Positions 1-10,959 of a stretch of 64,000 bases of DNA are shown piece by piece. The translations under genes were made by a program, and so were the position numbers. Every line of letters begins with the position of its first letter. Position 1 is the stretch's first letter. The DNA is from Heterobilharzia americana (lineage: Eukaryota; Platyhelminthes; Trematoda; Strigeidida; Schistosomatidae). The stretch is from assembly GCA_944470555.2 (NCBI GenBank), contig OX104127.1, positions 111,752,741 to 111,816,740 on the forward strand, written 5' to 3'. The notes below the pieces were generated by a model that searched no databases, was not told the origin of the DNA, and saw nothing but the letters and a program-made list of their open reading frames with translations.

Positions 1-54
1 TTCAGAGAACTCTTGAATCGACCACCACCACCACCACCACCACCACTACCTCCA
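1..54. repeat. (CCA)n run coding poly-proline in RTE linker
   Basis: A CCA-triplet run at about 22-50 expands the short proline stretch of the RTE linker. The same site reads as GGT repeats on the plus strand at 7526-7554 and 17462-17488 in the reverse-oriented copies, and is only a few codons long in the fuller copy at 44.8 kb. Confidence 0.7.
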
Positions 55-357
55 GTGTTACTACCACCTGCACCTCGTCCAGAAATACCACCAACAGCCC
101 AGCCACAAAACCACAAGTGAACACCAGCCCACCAACAATAGCCGAATTGAAGTCCTGAACGCTATAAAGCTGCTGAAATGCAAGAAAGTAGCAGGACCAG
201 ATGGAATTCCTCCAGAAGCACTGAAAACAGACGCAGAGACAACAGAGGACATGCTCACACCACACCACATCACTATTGCAGAAGGTTTGGAAGGAAGGAA
301 AGATACCTGCCGACTGATTGGTGGAAGCCAGGTTCGGAAACGCAAGACAAGCCCTCA

Positions 358-500
358 TTAATTCCGTACTAGATTTGTTTATTTGATTTATAGTACACAG
401 TGATAGTGTTATTTATTATTTTTATTATTTATTTAATAAGTGAATAATTCTATATCACTGTGGGTTATAAATCAAATAAACAAATCTAACGCGGAATTAA
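358..500. repeat. Inverted pair of Penelope-like element termini inside RTE copy A
   Basis: Arms 358-406 and 450-500 are near-perfect reverse complements around an AT-rich 43-bp spacer. The right arm (ATCACTGTGGGTTATAAATC and following bases) matches the 3' terminal sequence downstream of the PLE ORF remnants at about 14270-14340 and 37965-38000. It therefore looks like a tail-to-tail pair of PLE ends with almost all of the element missing, inserted into the RTE. The downstream stretch to about 525 also resembles the 14.3 kb PLE end. Confidence 0.7.
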
Positions 501-743
501 ATACTACCACAGTGCACATGTTTTACACCATCAGTCTGAAATCGGTGTGGGGATCTTCTGCACTGCACTCAGCATAAAGCGTGAACAACAATCAGATTAT
601 CAACACTAATTCAGTCAAGTAAGTACTTCTGTATCACTCGGAGACTTGGCACATTACGAAAAGCACTTCCAACAAACTCCAAACATATATCAACAGCTGT
701 TGCCCTAACTCACTCGTTACTTAAGACCAGATGGCCAGAAAGA

Positions 744-1079
744 ATGAACAACAAGGAGCTCACTCTGGGTGGCAACGAACTAACCAAGAACCTATCGCCC
801 AACAAATATTCAGAAGAAATTGGAGATTTGTTGGATTGGACATACACTGAGAAGTTCATTCGTGGACATCACACGCTAGGCCAGGCCGTCGAGTGCAATC
901 CAAAGGGGAAACGACGAGTTGGGCTTCCGAGGGTGACATGGAGGAGATCATGTGAGGAGGAAATGAAAGCTTGTGGGCAGTGGTGGAGCCAGGTAAAAAT
1001 GACTGCAGAGAGGAGAGTAAAATGGAGACGTGATACTGAAGCCCTATGTTCCACTAAGAGCCTAAGGGACAAATATTAA
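744..1079 (+). pseudogene. RTE C-terminal tail fragment
   Basis: An open stretch of 111 codons whose second half is the diagnostic C-terminal tail of this RTE family: a GKRRVGLPRVTWRR motif, CEEEMKA, GQWWSQV and a final EALCST box. The same tail is found at 12852-13038, 41967-42165, 43178-43366 and near the 3' ends of the copies at 46.6, 49.7 and 57 kb. The tail follows the RT domain and is rich in Arg/Lys and Trp; its role is not established. The upstream codons (about 744-860) are degraded RT-to-tail sequence (NQEPIAQQI-like in other copies). It has no catalytic residues and is a dead 3' fragment of copy A, not a gene. Confidence 0.75.
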
Positions 1080-1089
1080 TAATAATAAA

Positions 1090-2141
1090 TGGACAAGTGA
1101 ATTAACTTTTTGTTACTCATAGTTTCTCCTTCCTTTGTAGTTTGCTCCGTTAGTTTAAAGAAAAGGCAGCTAACTGCTGTACACTGTCAGTCAAACTAGC
1201 CGATGTATCTGAAGTTCCTACTATGCAATATTATCTTAATGCTATCAAAGTAGATCCATTTATAGTATTATGCAGATTTAGCGTGACAAAGTCATTCATT
1301 CATTACCAAGCAATAACGTAAATCTTCACTTTTACTTCTGCATTCCCTGATGGGCTATGGGTAACTTATTCACAAATTTAATCGACTAATTTAATATAAG
1401 GAGAAGAAACGAATCAGAAAGTAACTAGGCAGCTAGCATGATTTGACATATAGTCTCACAACATAGATACAGTCTATCACTAATCACAGATGAGTACCCA
1501 ATGAATATTTTCTTATAATCTGCGCTGGTAAATAAATGGCACCAAAATTGATGAAACTGATCCTCCACCAATAATTAAATTATATTTTCACTAGTTAAGT
1601 GTCGGTATCCACTATTAGGGATTGGCATCCTTTTCTGAAGTGTCCACATTATGGTGGTTTGCTCAACCTCAGACATTTACTGTTACTTAAACATAGGGTT
1701 TAATTAAAATAGATTGATAGACAGCCAAAATCAACATCGAATCTTTCACACAAGTGCAACGCTTGAATTTGCAGCACAAGTGCTTAGAGAACTAGTGATA
1801 TCAAAGTAGACAAAAGGTGTATGGGAGAAAGAATTTGAAAATGAAGGTTAGCAGGCATGTTCTAACTTCAGGAGACATCAGAGAGTGAACACGTCTGCGC
1901 CATTGGGACAGATTTTCCCCAAGAGCCTCCAACTATACAGTCGTGTGGTCTCAAGGACCCCAGCATGCAGTTTATACCCCCCTTTACTACACAAAACAAC
2001 AGTCAGACACTTCACAGAGTGATACCAAGTCTTGGTATGGCCAACCTGAATCTTCATTCAACCCAGTTTTACTTTGGCTAACATTACACATAGAGGTAAG
2101 CAGTGGGTTGGGATGTACAACATATGCCCAAGCCACCTCAG
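1090..2141. other. No gene recognised
   Basis: AT-rich sequence with stops in all frames beyond about 75 codons. Nothing matches the repeat families seen elsewhere in the window. Confidence 0.5.
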
Positions 2142-2342
2142 TCAGTGAATGTTTACAACCTCACTGACTGTCTTGCCTTCCTCGCTTAGTACCCTTCGGC
2201 TTACGTCGGCACTATTCACGTGGTGATTCCACCAGTCGAGTTTTAATCTTAGCTTAAAGGTGAGACACCACCCAATCAGTGAAGATACTAAATTAGTCAT
2301 CCGCCCTGTCTCTTTTGATGTACGTATGGTTCCCAAAAACAT
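2142..2342 (-). pseudogene. Scrap of a second RTE-like lineage (C-terminal region)
   Basis: The minus-strand frame contains HHVNSADVSRRVL followed by EVVNIH, which resembles the RT-distal region of the schistosome RTE lineage also present at 10960-11460 (there VNNVEVRRRVL and SEVVNPH). Only about 40 residues are alignable by eye and there is no flanking RT motif, so this is a short relic. The assignment rests on that one block and is tentative. Confidence 0.4.
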
Positions 2343-3595
2343 GTAATGTTGACAGTATAACGGAGAGATTTTATATCATTTGTCTCAAGATTAAGAACTT
2401 ATACTGCTTTGAAAGTGTAACATCCGACGTTATCGCAGAGGAAAAGTGCTTTTAATACTAGGTACTGGCTGAAAGCAAAACCCAAGTTGGGACCACAACC
2501 GGATACAAACTAGTAACCTCTGGGCTACCGACGCTGCCCTTTACTGCTCAGGCTAAGTGACTCAGTTGTTGACCAGATTTCAGCTTCATCGTAATCACTA
2601 AGAACTGGTAGCTTAGAGGTGGTGGCCTCAAAACTGTCTACGATTCAGATTTTAATTTCACGTTTGATCGGCACCACACCATAAATATCGGTCTATCATA
2701 CTACGGTTATCTGAGGTGATCTCACCAATAAACATACTTTCTGTATTTATAAACTAAGTTATGCTATTTTTCCAGTATCCTGGGAAAGAGTCATTAAAGA
2801 CTGTCTTCCACAACCACTACTAGAGTGTGTAACAGATTATAATTGACTGGTAATCGTAGAACACCTCACGAATAATATCTTGAAATAAAGCAACCCCAAA
2901 AATGAAATTTCAGTGTGCCGGAAATTCCTAAATTTTAAAGAAGAATAGCAATGCTTAAAATATGGATTTCTATGGAATATTTTGGAGCTTTAAAACACGC
3001 TCATAAGATAGAACGGACTTGAATAACTGAAGTAACAACATTTAAAAAATAATGAACTTCACGAAAAAACGAAGTTTGCTAGGTGTAATATAGTGGGGAT
3101 TAAAGTTATTCATTACAGAATAGTGCATATAAAGGATAGAAAGCCTACTAAATGTTTCCTATTTTCTGATAGTCATTAACATAGACTTAGGAGGTGAATA
3201 AATATAATTCCATTGGCAAAATGCAATATAAACATCACGGATAACTTTCCTACAGAAGTGAGGTACTACCGTGGCACCTGGTCTTCGAAGAAAACACGCT
3301 TCGTAACTGTACCATTATTCTATCAAAATGCATTACCTCATCATTAATTATAGCGAAATGTCTAATTACGGAAAGTTCCCATCATCCCCACAATAACTAC
3401 CATCTCGTCTGCTAGCAGTATTAAGGTCTTAGAGTCAGAATATTCACTTTCTTTTGTGTTTACTAAAAATTCATCTTTGAGATAAGTGTGATGACTCCAT
3501 GTAACTATGCTCACAATATAACCGAACCGAAAAACCAGGAACGCACTCAGCGACTTTATGCACATTCATGCAGTAAGCAATGAGCTACACCTACT
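2343..3595. other. No gene recognised
   Basis: AT-rich. Around 2480-2600 there is a higher-complexity patch (ACCACAACCGGATAC onward) resembling a decayed tRNA-like SINE, but no clean A and B box pair could be placed. Confidence 0.4.
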
Positions 3596-3599
3596 GTGC

Positions 3600-3720
3600 G
3601 AAGGATAATGATATTACCTGACTCTTCAAACCTCGGTAAGTGGAGTGGGTCTCGAACCAATGACCCACTGGTCGAAAGCCAATTCCCTAAACCACTGAAC
3701 CACAACCTCGAATACATCAC
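3600..3720 (-). mobile_element. tRNA-derived SINE head
   Basis: Read on the minus strand, 3712 down to 3640 holds a pol III A box (TGGTTCAGTGG) and, about 40 nt further, a B box (GGTTCGAGACC) within a tRNA-like arm. This is the layout of a tRNA-derived SINE. No 3' tail or target-site duplication is clear, and I see no hammerhead core downstream. Confidence 0.6.
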
Positions 3721-3729
3721 ATTCTTTAC

Positions 3730-4838
3730 ACATACTCATATGGAATGCAGTGCCAGTTTGAAGAAATTTAATAAAGTTCTACGGTATTGAATACCAGATT
3801 ATTCTACACCTAAATTATTCAGTTAAAGGCGGTGAATGATTTCAAGCATTACTGTAGTGTCTTCAAAATTTATTTGAAAATTGCATGTCTATGCTTAGAT
3901 TTCAACAAAGGAGAATATATCTAAAGTTATTTGTTTATTTGAAAATGCAATATGAATGGTAGGAGTTTCGGATTTCAAAAATGCATCACTACTAAATGTT
4001 TACGGGTGTATGACAATTTTATTTCAAAACACTTATTAGTCTATCCTATCGACGGTATGATTCATCGAATTCTATCACAACTTTGTATGGATACAAAAAA
4101 GAATTTACGTCACACTTTTGTGTACAGATTTCGAAACCAAAATACTTTCAGTATTATTTTCAACCGACTGAAACTAAATCAAAGTTAACAAAAATAAATA
4201 CATTCTAATGTTAGCAGAATTCTGAAGAATGTTTACTGTATATTATTAGATGATAAGAGTTTGACAGATTTCATTAGCTAAATAGAAATTCTCAGATAGT
4301 GTTTAGGTATAATCTACCAAGAAGTTGAAGTGAAGTTTTGTCATCATTATACTGTTATGGTTCATTGATTGATGTGTGTCGTTTGAGATTTCTATAGTAC
4401 TGTTACATTACACTTTCCCTAGAGTTATGGTGTTACAGATAGAGTGAAACCGAAATAGTTGGATATTTTATGTAAGAATCTCTAAGCTTTTGACTTGAAA
4501 TTTATTCCACAAAGACTAAAGTCAAGAGCTGATCTTTCATTGATGTCTGTGAACAGAATAAATAGGTACACAGCTCATGGAACTCATCTGCACTACTGAT
4601 CTGAAATCTAGGTTTTTCAGCTTTTTTCGGTGAATCTCGTGTATCATTAAACATGGTGATTGACGCCGAACACTCGCTTCCGCACATTCAACATTCTTAG
4701 TGACCTACTTCCACACGAACCCGGTGGACAGCAGCTCCTTCACGCAGGTTGTGTACTGATATCCATACGATTTTACAAACCTGTGGTTGCAGCACAGTAA
4801 GTAGATCGGTTAGTTGTTATCGCTGATTTATATTTATA
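3730..4838. other. No gene recognised
   Basis: AT-rich. The longest open stretch (3952-4188, plus, 78 codons) has no recognisable motif and its composition matches its surroundings, so I do not call it a gene. Confidence 0.45.
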
Positions 4839-5245
4839 ATTTAGAAGTAGTATTCATCATGGACTGACATCAGTTGGGGAACCATTGGAAATCTGGGAGC
4901 ACTGGACAGCCGTCTCGTCCTAGTATGGGACTCCTCAGCAATACGCACCCACCACCCAGCTAGGGGTCGAACTCAGGACCTTCAGGTCTCATGGCGAACG
5001 CGTTAACCATTCAGCCACTGGGTCGGTTCCCAGCGGCTCACAATTTCCAACTTCTGTCAATTCACGACATAGCGCGACTGTCATCCAAGGTCTTCAGTTA
5101 GCATCCACTTCACTTCCAACTGGTTGACCCCACAAGTCAGCTGTCTAGTGCTCCCAGATTTCCGATGGTTCCCCAACTGATGTCAGTCCATGACGAATAC
5201 TACTTCTAAATCAAAAATCTCCATTCATCTCAAAAATACATCATA
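4839..5245 (-). mobile_element. SM-alpha-like hammerhead repeat with long inverted ends
   Basis: Ends 4839-4912 and 5139-5212 are reverse complements of each other with few mismatches. The minus strand holds, in order, a conserved head (GACAGTCGCGC), A box (TGGCTGAATGG), B box (GTTCGACCC), a hammerhead-like core and the CTCCCAG tail, the order known for schistosome SM-alpha repeats. The right arm repeats only the tail. A close copy lies at 26633-27061. The element has no protein coding; it is presumably transcribed by pol III and moved by enzymes in trans. Confidence 0.75.
4903..4952 (-). ncRNA. Decayed hammerhead ribozyme (type B)
   Basis: On the minus strand CTGAGGA, a GTCC/GGAC stem II and a short stem III are kept, but the GAA core triplet has become GAG (GACGAGACG) and the upstream strand of stem I (GTATTG) no longer pairs with CAGTGC. 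Cleavage is unlikely. Confidence 0.6.
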
Positions 5246-6679
5246 TTTATAACTCAAAAACTGGTGGTGGTCGAAACAGTGTCAGATGTTTTCAATGACC
5301 TGAATTTCACTGTATGCGAAATTCACAAGGTAAAAGAATTAATTGGACAGAATTTCTAGAATATGTGTGAAATGGTGGTTGGCAAACTAGTATTCACGCG
5401 GCATTTGGCATTATTAGGCGACTTTAATACATTATAAAAATACCGCAGTCAGAGGCATGTAGCAGACTGTTTAACTTCATATCAAACCAATGATAAGAAT
5501 AATCAGAAAATCTGGATGTGTAAAAGTTTTCATCAGATAGCAGATAGATCATTTTTTCTATACCGTATCCTGTGTAAAAAAGGTGACAACTGCCAGTCAC
5601 TGGCAACTGTTTATCTGCGAGATAAAAAAAGTTCAGACTGATGCATGAACAGCTGTATTTATCTGAGATGCATATCAATACATAAAATATCTTGGACTTC
5701 TTGAAATATTGTTTTCTTTACACAAGGGTTCGTCCAAATCAAATCTGACATGAAAACGTTGATACCATTGCTTCAAATAACAATTGAAATATAGGTTTTG
5801 CAGCAAGAAAGGTAGTTATATCATTGCTTGCATTATCCACGTGTTCATTAGACCTAATTGATCGCTCTTTGTTGGCATATTGGCTCCTGTGCGGATGCCT
5901 CGATATTACCTATTGTTCCAATATTATGGCAGTGAAGGATAATTAATGGCTAGTATTGGGATCCAAGCTACATAGCTTGCACATCTATCTTGTTAACACC
6001 ACTTTTCCATAGTTTCCGAGTCATAACTATTGTCATTGCTTAATAAAAATCTATTACAATCAATTTCAGAAGGCATTATTTACCTGACACAACTACAATC
6101 TGTGAAGTCTTAACTCAATGAACTGATAAATGTCTTAAAGCACGGTAATGAAGTCCAAAGGATTCTTCCATTTTACCCGGCCATCTGGTACTCAGCAAGT
6201 GTCGAACAGATTACTTACCGAACTCCTTTTATAGTGTAAGACAGAAGCTGAATTTCTGAAAGAATTATTCAAAACTGTAAGTTCTTCATGTTTAGCCATA
6301 CCCTATCTCTATGTAAGGTAGTCTGTCATAGGTATCAGATGCAAGAATTCTAAGACATAAGATTGAAGTATGAAGTCATTGATTGCTGACGTGACATACG
6401 AGACGGGATCCAAACTTTCTCTTTCAGATAGCAGATAGTAGAACATTTTTACACTAAATACTGGAAACGGTTCATTATAGTCCAATTATTTTACATTTTC
6501 CGTTGCTTTCTGCGGTTCACACTTATTCGTTTAGTTGATCATTGAATGCGTTTTCAAAACTGAAGCTCTCAACAGTTTACATATTGGCAATCACCTATTA
6601 GGTTTCTGAAGAATATTCTACGAAACTGATTCTTCTGACATGCGAAAAGCACACGATTTTGTAGACAATCTTCCGCGAC
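5246..6679. other. No gene; possible SM-alpha type A tail at 5880-5980
   Basis: Mostly unassigned. At 5885-5975 the minus strand resembles the tail of the type A hammerhead repeat (CATCCGCAC, and GGATCC next to an AATACTAGCCA block) but lacks the ribozyme core. The rest shows no motif. Confidence 0.35.
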
Positions 6680-7440
6680 TCACAGCTTGTTGCATGACCC
6701 AGTCCAGTCCAGCTGACCACAATCAGGAAGGTCATGGGTGATAGTAGGCGGCAGCCTTGTCTTACTCGTGTCCCCTGTCTTCATTTCAAGGGCGTCACTG
6801 AGCATTACATTGTGAATCACTTGGCATGTCGCATCACGAAGCATATATTTGTTAAATGAGGTTGATAAGGCTTTGTGGCTTTGAAGCAACTGCCTGCCAA
6901 ATTAATTCTCGGTCGACGCTGTTGAAGGCCTTTTCAAAGTCGACGAGGATCAGATAGAGAGTTGACTGCCATTCTATACTCTGTTCTATGTGATGCTCAG
7001 CGTAGCGTTGCAATCTGATCCACACATGATTTGTTCTTCCTGAATCCAGCCAGCCAACAAGCCAGCCAGCCAGCCTGCTAGCCAGCTCGATCCGGTCGTT
7101 AATTTAAATCCAGCGAATCTTTCAGTCTCTCCAGGATGATGTGGCTGAATATTTTGCTTGGGGTGGACAGGGACAGCAGCATGATTCCGCGTCAGTTCTT
7201 GCAAAGACTTAAGTCTCCATTCTCTGCGAGTTTGACAAGGCAGCCTTTCCTCCAATCAGTCGGCAGGTATCTTTCCTTCCTTCCAAACCTTCTGCAATAG
7301 TGATGTGGTGTGGTGTGAGCATGTCCTCTGTTGTCTCTGCGTCTGTTTTCAGTGCATCTGGAGGAATTCCATCTGGTCCTGCTACTTTCTTGCATTTCAG
7401 CAGCTTTATAGCGTTCAGGACTTCAATTCGGCTTTGTTGG
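6680..7440 (-). pseudogene. Reverse transcriptase N-terminal half, RTE copy B
   Basis: Includes the LNAIKLLKC / GPDGIPP entry block, a GYLVKL-like block near 7240, and the motif A neighbourhood near 6930-6960 (VDFEKAFNSVDRE in the inverted copy at 16370-16405). The sequence ends at 6680 in the block after motif B, so the catalytic FADD motif is absent. Repeats of CCAGCCAGCC at 7040-7085 insert extra Ala/Gly/Trp codons. The 69-, 67- and 89-codon open stretches here are pieces of this one degraded domain. Confidence 0.7.
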
Positions 7441-7854
7441 TGGGCTTGTGTTCACTTGTAGTTCTCTGGCTGGGCTGTTGGTGGTATTTCTGGACGAGGT
7501 GCAGATGGTAGTAACACTGGAGGTAGTGGTGGTGGTGGTGGTGATGGTGGTCGATTCAAGAGTTCTCTGAAGTGGTCAGCTCATCGTTTCCTTCCTTTCT
7601 CCTACATGTCAATCAAGTTTCCTTCACCATCTTTCACTGTCTTCCTCTGCCTTGATCTCTTCCCTCCCAGATAGTAACCTAGTTATTTGACATAATGTTG
7701 TCAAGTCTCTTCTACCTGCGGCCTCCGACCTGTTCTGCTTCACTTCCGATTGTGTCGTAGAAGTGTCTTTTGTATTTGCACGCACTCCTCTTCACTTCCT
7801 TGTCCAGTGTAGTGTTTTGTAGGTTGTGTTCAGTCCTCTTCTCTTTCTTCATCA

Positions 7855-8765
7855 TTACACTGCACTGCACTGCACTGCACTGCACTGGTTTATCTTCTGC
7901 TTCACCATCACCACATTCCTCTCCCTCCCCTATCAGCTTCCACTTGTCCGTCGAGATTCATTCCATTCCATTCCATTCCATCCATTCCTTGTCTTCTTTC
8001 TTCTTCCTTCCTAACACGGTTATGCCGGTCTCCTTCCACATCTCTTTCAAAGAGTTCCACTGTTCTTCCACGCAGGTTCCTTCACAGATATTCCTCAATA
8101 TCCATCTCCCATTTTCTCTTGATGGTTGGTTGGTTGGCTGACTGACTGACTGACTGACTGACTGACTGACTGACTGACTGACTGACTAGCTGGCTGACGT
8201 GAAGATGTCATTTGTAGTTTCGTCCTCCTGTTCAGTTCAGTTCAGTTCAGTTTCTGTTCTGTTCTGTTCTGTTCTGGGTGCTGAACTTCAACTGTCGTCT
8301 ATCACAAACTTCTTTGAATTGAAGGCTTTCAACTTGATTTTGAAGGTGGCTTCCTTCCACTAGACAGTGGTGTGAGTGGTGTGAACCCACATCTGCTCCC
8401 TTTCTTCATCTGATCTTGTGTCCAGTAGGCTGCGTCTCCATCACCACTTTACTCACATTGAGATGAAGTCGATCTGATTTGTAGTGTAGTGTAGTGCAGT
8501 GTAGTGTAGTGTAGTGTAGTGTAGTGTGTCCTGTCTGGTGTCTGGTGAAATCAAATGCATGTCTCTGCCTTGTGAATATCCTTGTGTTTGTACACACTGC
8601 ATCGCCTCCAATCACGAGATCGTTGAGTGCGCAGAAATCTGCAAACACTTCTCCATTCTCGTTCACTTCATCGAGTGCTTCTCGACCCATGATTGATTCT
8701 CTTTGTGTGTTGTCCACTCCCAGTTTGGCATTCATCTCACTCCACTCCACTCCACTCCACTGCAC
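7855..8765. repeat. Cluster of short tandem repeat expansions inside RTE copy B
   Basis: Separate runs: (ACTGC)n at 7858-7888, (ATTCC)n at 7959-7982, (TGAC)n at 8138-8187, (GTTCA)n then (TTCTG)n at 8230-8275, (TAGTG)n at 8479-8527 and (CACTC)n at 8736-8762. The homologous sites in copy G (43-46 kb) carry one unit or none, and in copy I (57-59 kb) two to four. Confidence 0.85.
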
Positions 8766-9270
8766 TCATTCGAATTTTGTGTCGCCATCTTCGGTGGTGT
8801 CTTGTCTAGTAATGATTGCAGTTGTTTGTAGAATTCCTCCCTCTTCTCTTCATCCGGATTATTTGTAGGTGCGTAGCACTGGCATTGTATGATTGTGACT
8901 CTCCTTCCTTGTGAGTTGAGTGTTGCTGTCATGATCCTGATCCTGCAGGAGGAGATTGGTTCCCACTGCATGACAGAGAGCTTTCGATGCTGTTGGAGAC
9001 TTGATGATAGCCACTCGAAAACTCAGTGTTCTGTGCTCGTGGTTGTTGTGTCGTCTGTGTGACAATATCGGAGTAGATTATTGACTCCTCTCCAGTTGAC
9101 AGTTTTGTAGAGTCCACTTCCATTCGATCTGCCGGTTCCTCACAGATTTCTAGCCTATCACTTCTACGTTATACCTTCTCATCTCTCTTGCAATCTGGGC
9201 AGCCTTGCCAGTCAACTTCAAACATTGTGTGCACATTTCATGTCCCCATTCTCACTTCTGATTTCATGGA
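8400..9270 (-). pseudogene. APE-type endonuclease region of RTE copy B
   Basis: The ORF start is ATG near 9264 by alignment with the fuller copy G. Its MGTWNV-like start is broken by a stop (GGGACATGAAAT in place of a Trp codon). Recognisable blocks in separate frames are QGRRVTIIQCQCYAPTNN (about 8860-8920), EMNAKLGVDN (about 8700-8740) and GREALDEVNENGEVFADFCA. These are family blocks of the apurinic-endonuclease-like nicking domain that starts target-primed reverse transcription. CACTC, TAGTG, TTCAG, TTCTG and TGAC runs disrupt the frame. It is inactive. Confidence 0.75.
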
Positions 9271-9520
9271 GAGAAGAGAAGACGAATCGGCCAATTGGCT
9301 TCCCGGAGTCTTTCACCAACTGGTGTCATTTCGTTTCCCCGACTCCAGTGAGGGATGAGTTTAGTTTTACTTTTTTTATATTTTGTTTTTGCTTTGGAGT
9401 TTCTTAAGTGGTTGGATTTGTTTTCGGGGTTAGGGTTGTTAACCGTATGCTCAACCTTCCCTCTTTATCCGGTTTTGGGACTGACTAGTAATTAGTGAAT
9501 TTGTTATTTCGGGCAAGGTT

Positions 9521-10959
9521 TTAAAGCAGATAACAAACTAATAACGATGTATGTATATTGATAAATTTATCATTTAGACCATGTTTATTTACATTCATGT
9601 ACTTGATATCATTGAATGCATGTATGATAGGCGCCCACAGAAAATACGTGTTGATCCTTGTCATTGTTATTATTCATTAATCAGGGTTATTCGTCTATCA
9701 TCGGTCACTGGGGTTTTGTTGTGTGCGCTTTCAAATAAAACTGATTCAACGCTTAGATGGATATAAAATCTGTGGACACTCAACGTCAATGGTGTGAACA
9801 ATGTCTTGATATTAATGCTGAAGTTGATGACAATGATACAGACGGGTTTTACAGAAAGAGTGTCATTTGTGAAATATACACATGCACATACAAAACACCC
9901 TTCATACTAATGTATATTTCTACGCAATTCAAATGAGATGTGTATGTCTCTTCACTTATGCATGCTTATTCAAAACCCTCTAAGCTGAGTAGATATGTCA
10001 GGTTGTATGCATATTAATGGAAACGTATTCAATGTGCATGTAGTACGGTTTAAATTTTGTTTGAGCAAGTTGGAAGGGTGATTTCTTTTCAATAAAAATA
10101 AAATGATACGGAATGTTTCATATTATATATCTTTGTTAAAATGAATATTTTCAAAACAGTTAATCTACTTCAACGCATGAGCAGTCAATATATAAAGGTC
10201 AAGTGTGAAGTTTGCATTTATATAACTGCGTGAACAAGCAGTGATTTCTCAGAGTATAGTGATATGCATAAAGTGAAATGTGTGCGCTAAAAATTGGTCA
10301 GATTACAGCAGGAGTGGACAATAGACTTCAGTCAGAGATGAAACAAATGTACAAATGGTACTTTGAACTTTGAAAACAGGTTTCGTCATGAAGAAAACCA
10401 GCTAAGCAATGACTCGAAAATAAGAAGCGCAGGATATCGGTTTCTTCTCAGTTGGAAAATCCCCTGAAATTTAGAAAATTGAGCACCTTACCACTCAGTT
10501 AAAGGGTTGAAATTCGGTGATTAGCCTCTTCCAGCGTTTGACAGCCCAGCCTATACCTTAATTGTCATCAAATGATAATGGTGCTTTTCTGTCTTCATTG
10601 TTCATTTGATTGATACAACTGGTCAAGAATTCGCACTAAAACTTTGAGAAAGTTATCTCAAGGTTGATGAGCAGTGACTGTCCAGTTAACAGAAGTTTAT
10701 TCCAGCGGGATTGTTCACAAAGCTATAGGATTTACATACTGTTGACATGTGTATAAGAGAACGACGATTGCTTGCCTTTTTGGACATATTAATTAGTTGG
10801 CCACAGGATGGATCCATAAAGCGATCTTTCAGTAGAGAACCTGAATGGACGGGGCAAAATTTGATATATCTTGGCATTTTCCCTCTTCAATAAAAGAGAA
10901 TGTTAGTTAGGTGCCAACTTGCATCTTCTGTGGCGCCAAATGGTGAGATATATGACTGT
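9521..10959. other. No gene recognised
   Basis: AT-rich with no motif that I recognise. The longest open stretch is 63 codons (10686-10877, minus), with no support. Confidence 0.5.

Larger units (their letters stand above)
1..1089 (+). mobile_element. RTE-like retrotransposon copy A, internally deleted and interrupted
   Basis: Non-LTR retrotransposon remnant in sense orientation. Positions 1-320 match the proline-rich linker and start of the reverse transcriptase seen in the copies at 7.4 and 15.9 kb (residues like LNAIKLLKC and GPDGIPPEAL, split over frames). At about 322-330 the sequence jumps directly to a region that in copy D lies near 16990 (GNARQ), so roughly 1 kb of RT is deleted. 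After an inserted PLE-end palindrome (358-500) the element resumes at about 530 and runs to the conserved C-terminal tail at 900-1076. It ends in an ATTAATAATAATAA tail as RTE elements do. The 5' part lies outside the window. It cannot encode an active enzyme. Confidence 0.85.
6680..9520 (-). mobile_element. RTE-like retrotransposon copy B, 3'-truncated
   Basis: Minus-strand copy running from the 5' end near 9520 (block ACTAGTCAGTCCC, shared with the 5' ends at 12.5, 46.4 and 59.2 kb) through the endonuclease (about 9270-8400), linker (8400-7440) and first part of the RT (7440-6680). It stops before the FADD motif, so the 3' half is missing. That is not the usual 5' truncation of LINEs and points to later rearrangement. 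Many stops and frameshifts interrupt it, several caused by tetra- and pentanucleotide runs. The sequence recurs almost unchanged at 17355-19396 (direct) and 15835-16632 (inverted). Confidence 0.85.

Noticed and set aside
2..358. 118-codon minus-strand frame with a poly-Val end
   Set aside because: Antisense of the RTE linker and its CCA run; the plus strand holds the family motifs.
7770..8141. 123-codon plus-strand frame rich in Ser, His and Phe (repeated as shorter frames near 17.8 and 58.1 kb)
   Set aside because: Antisense of the RTE endonuclease/linker and shaped by ACTGC and ATTCC runs.
8138..8187. Regular repeats suggesting a CRISPR-like array
   Set aside because: Simple (TGAC)n microsatellite without spacers, inside a eukaryotic retroelement.
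8524..8868. 114-codon plus-strand frame conserved at 18452-18796 and 58597-58941
   Set aside because: Conserved only because the three RTE copies are related; it is antisense to the EN blocks MNAKLG and GREALDEV.
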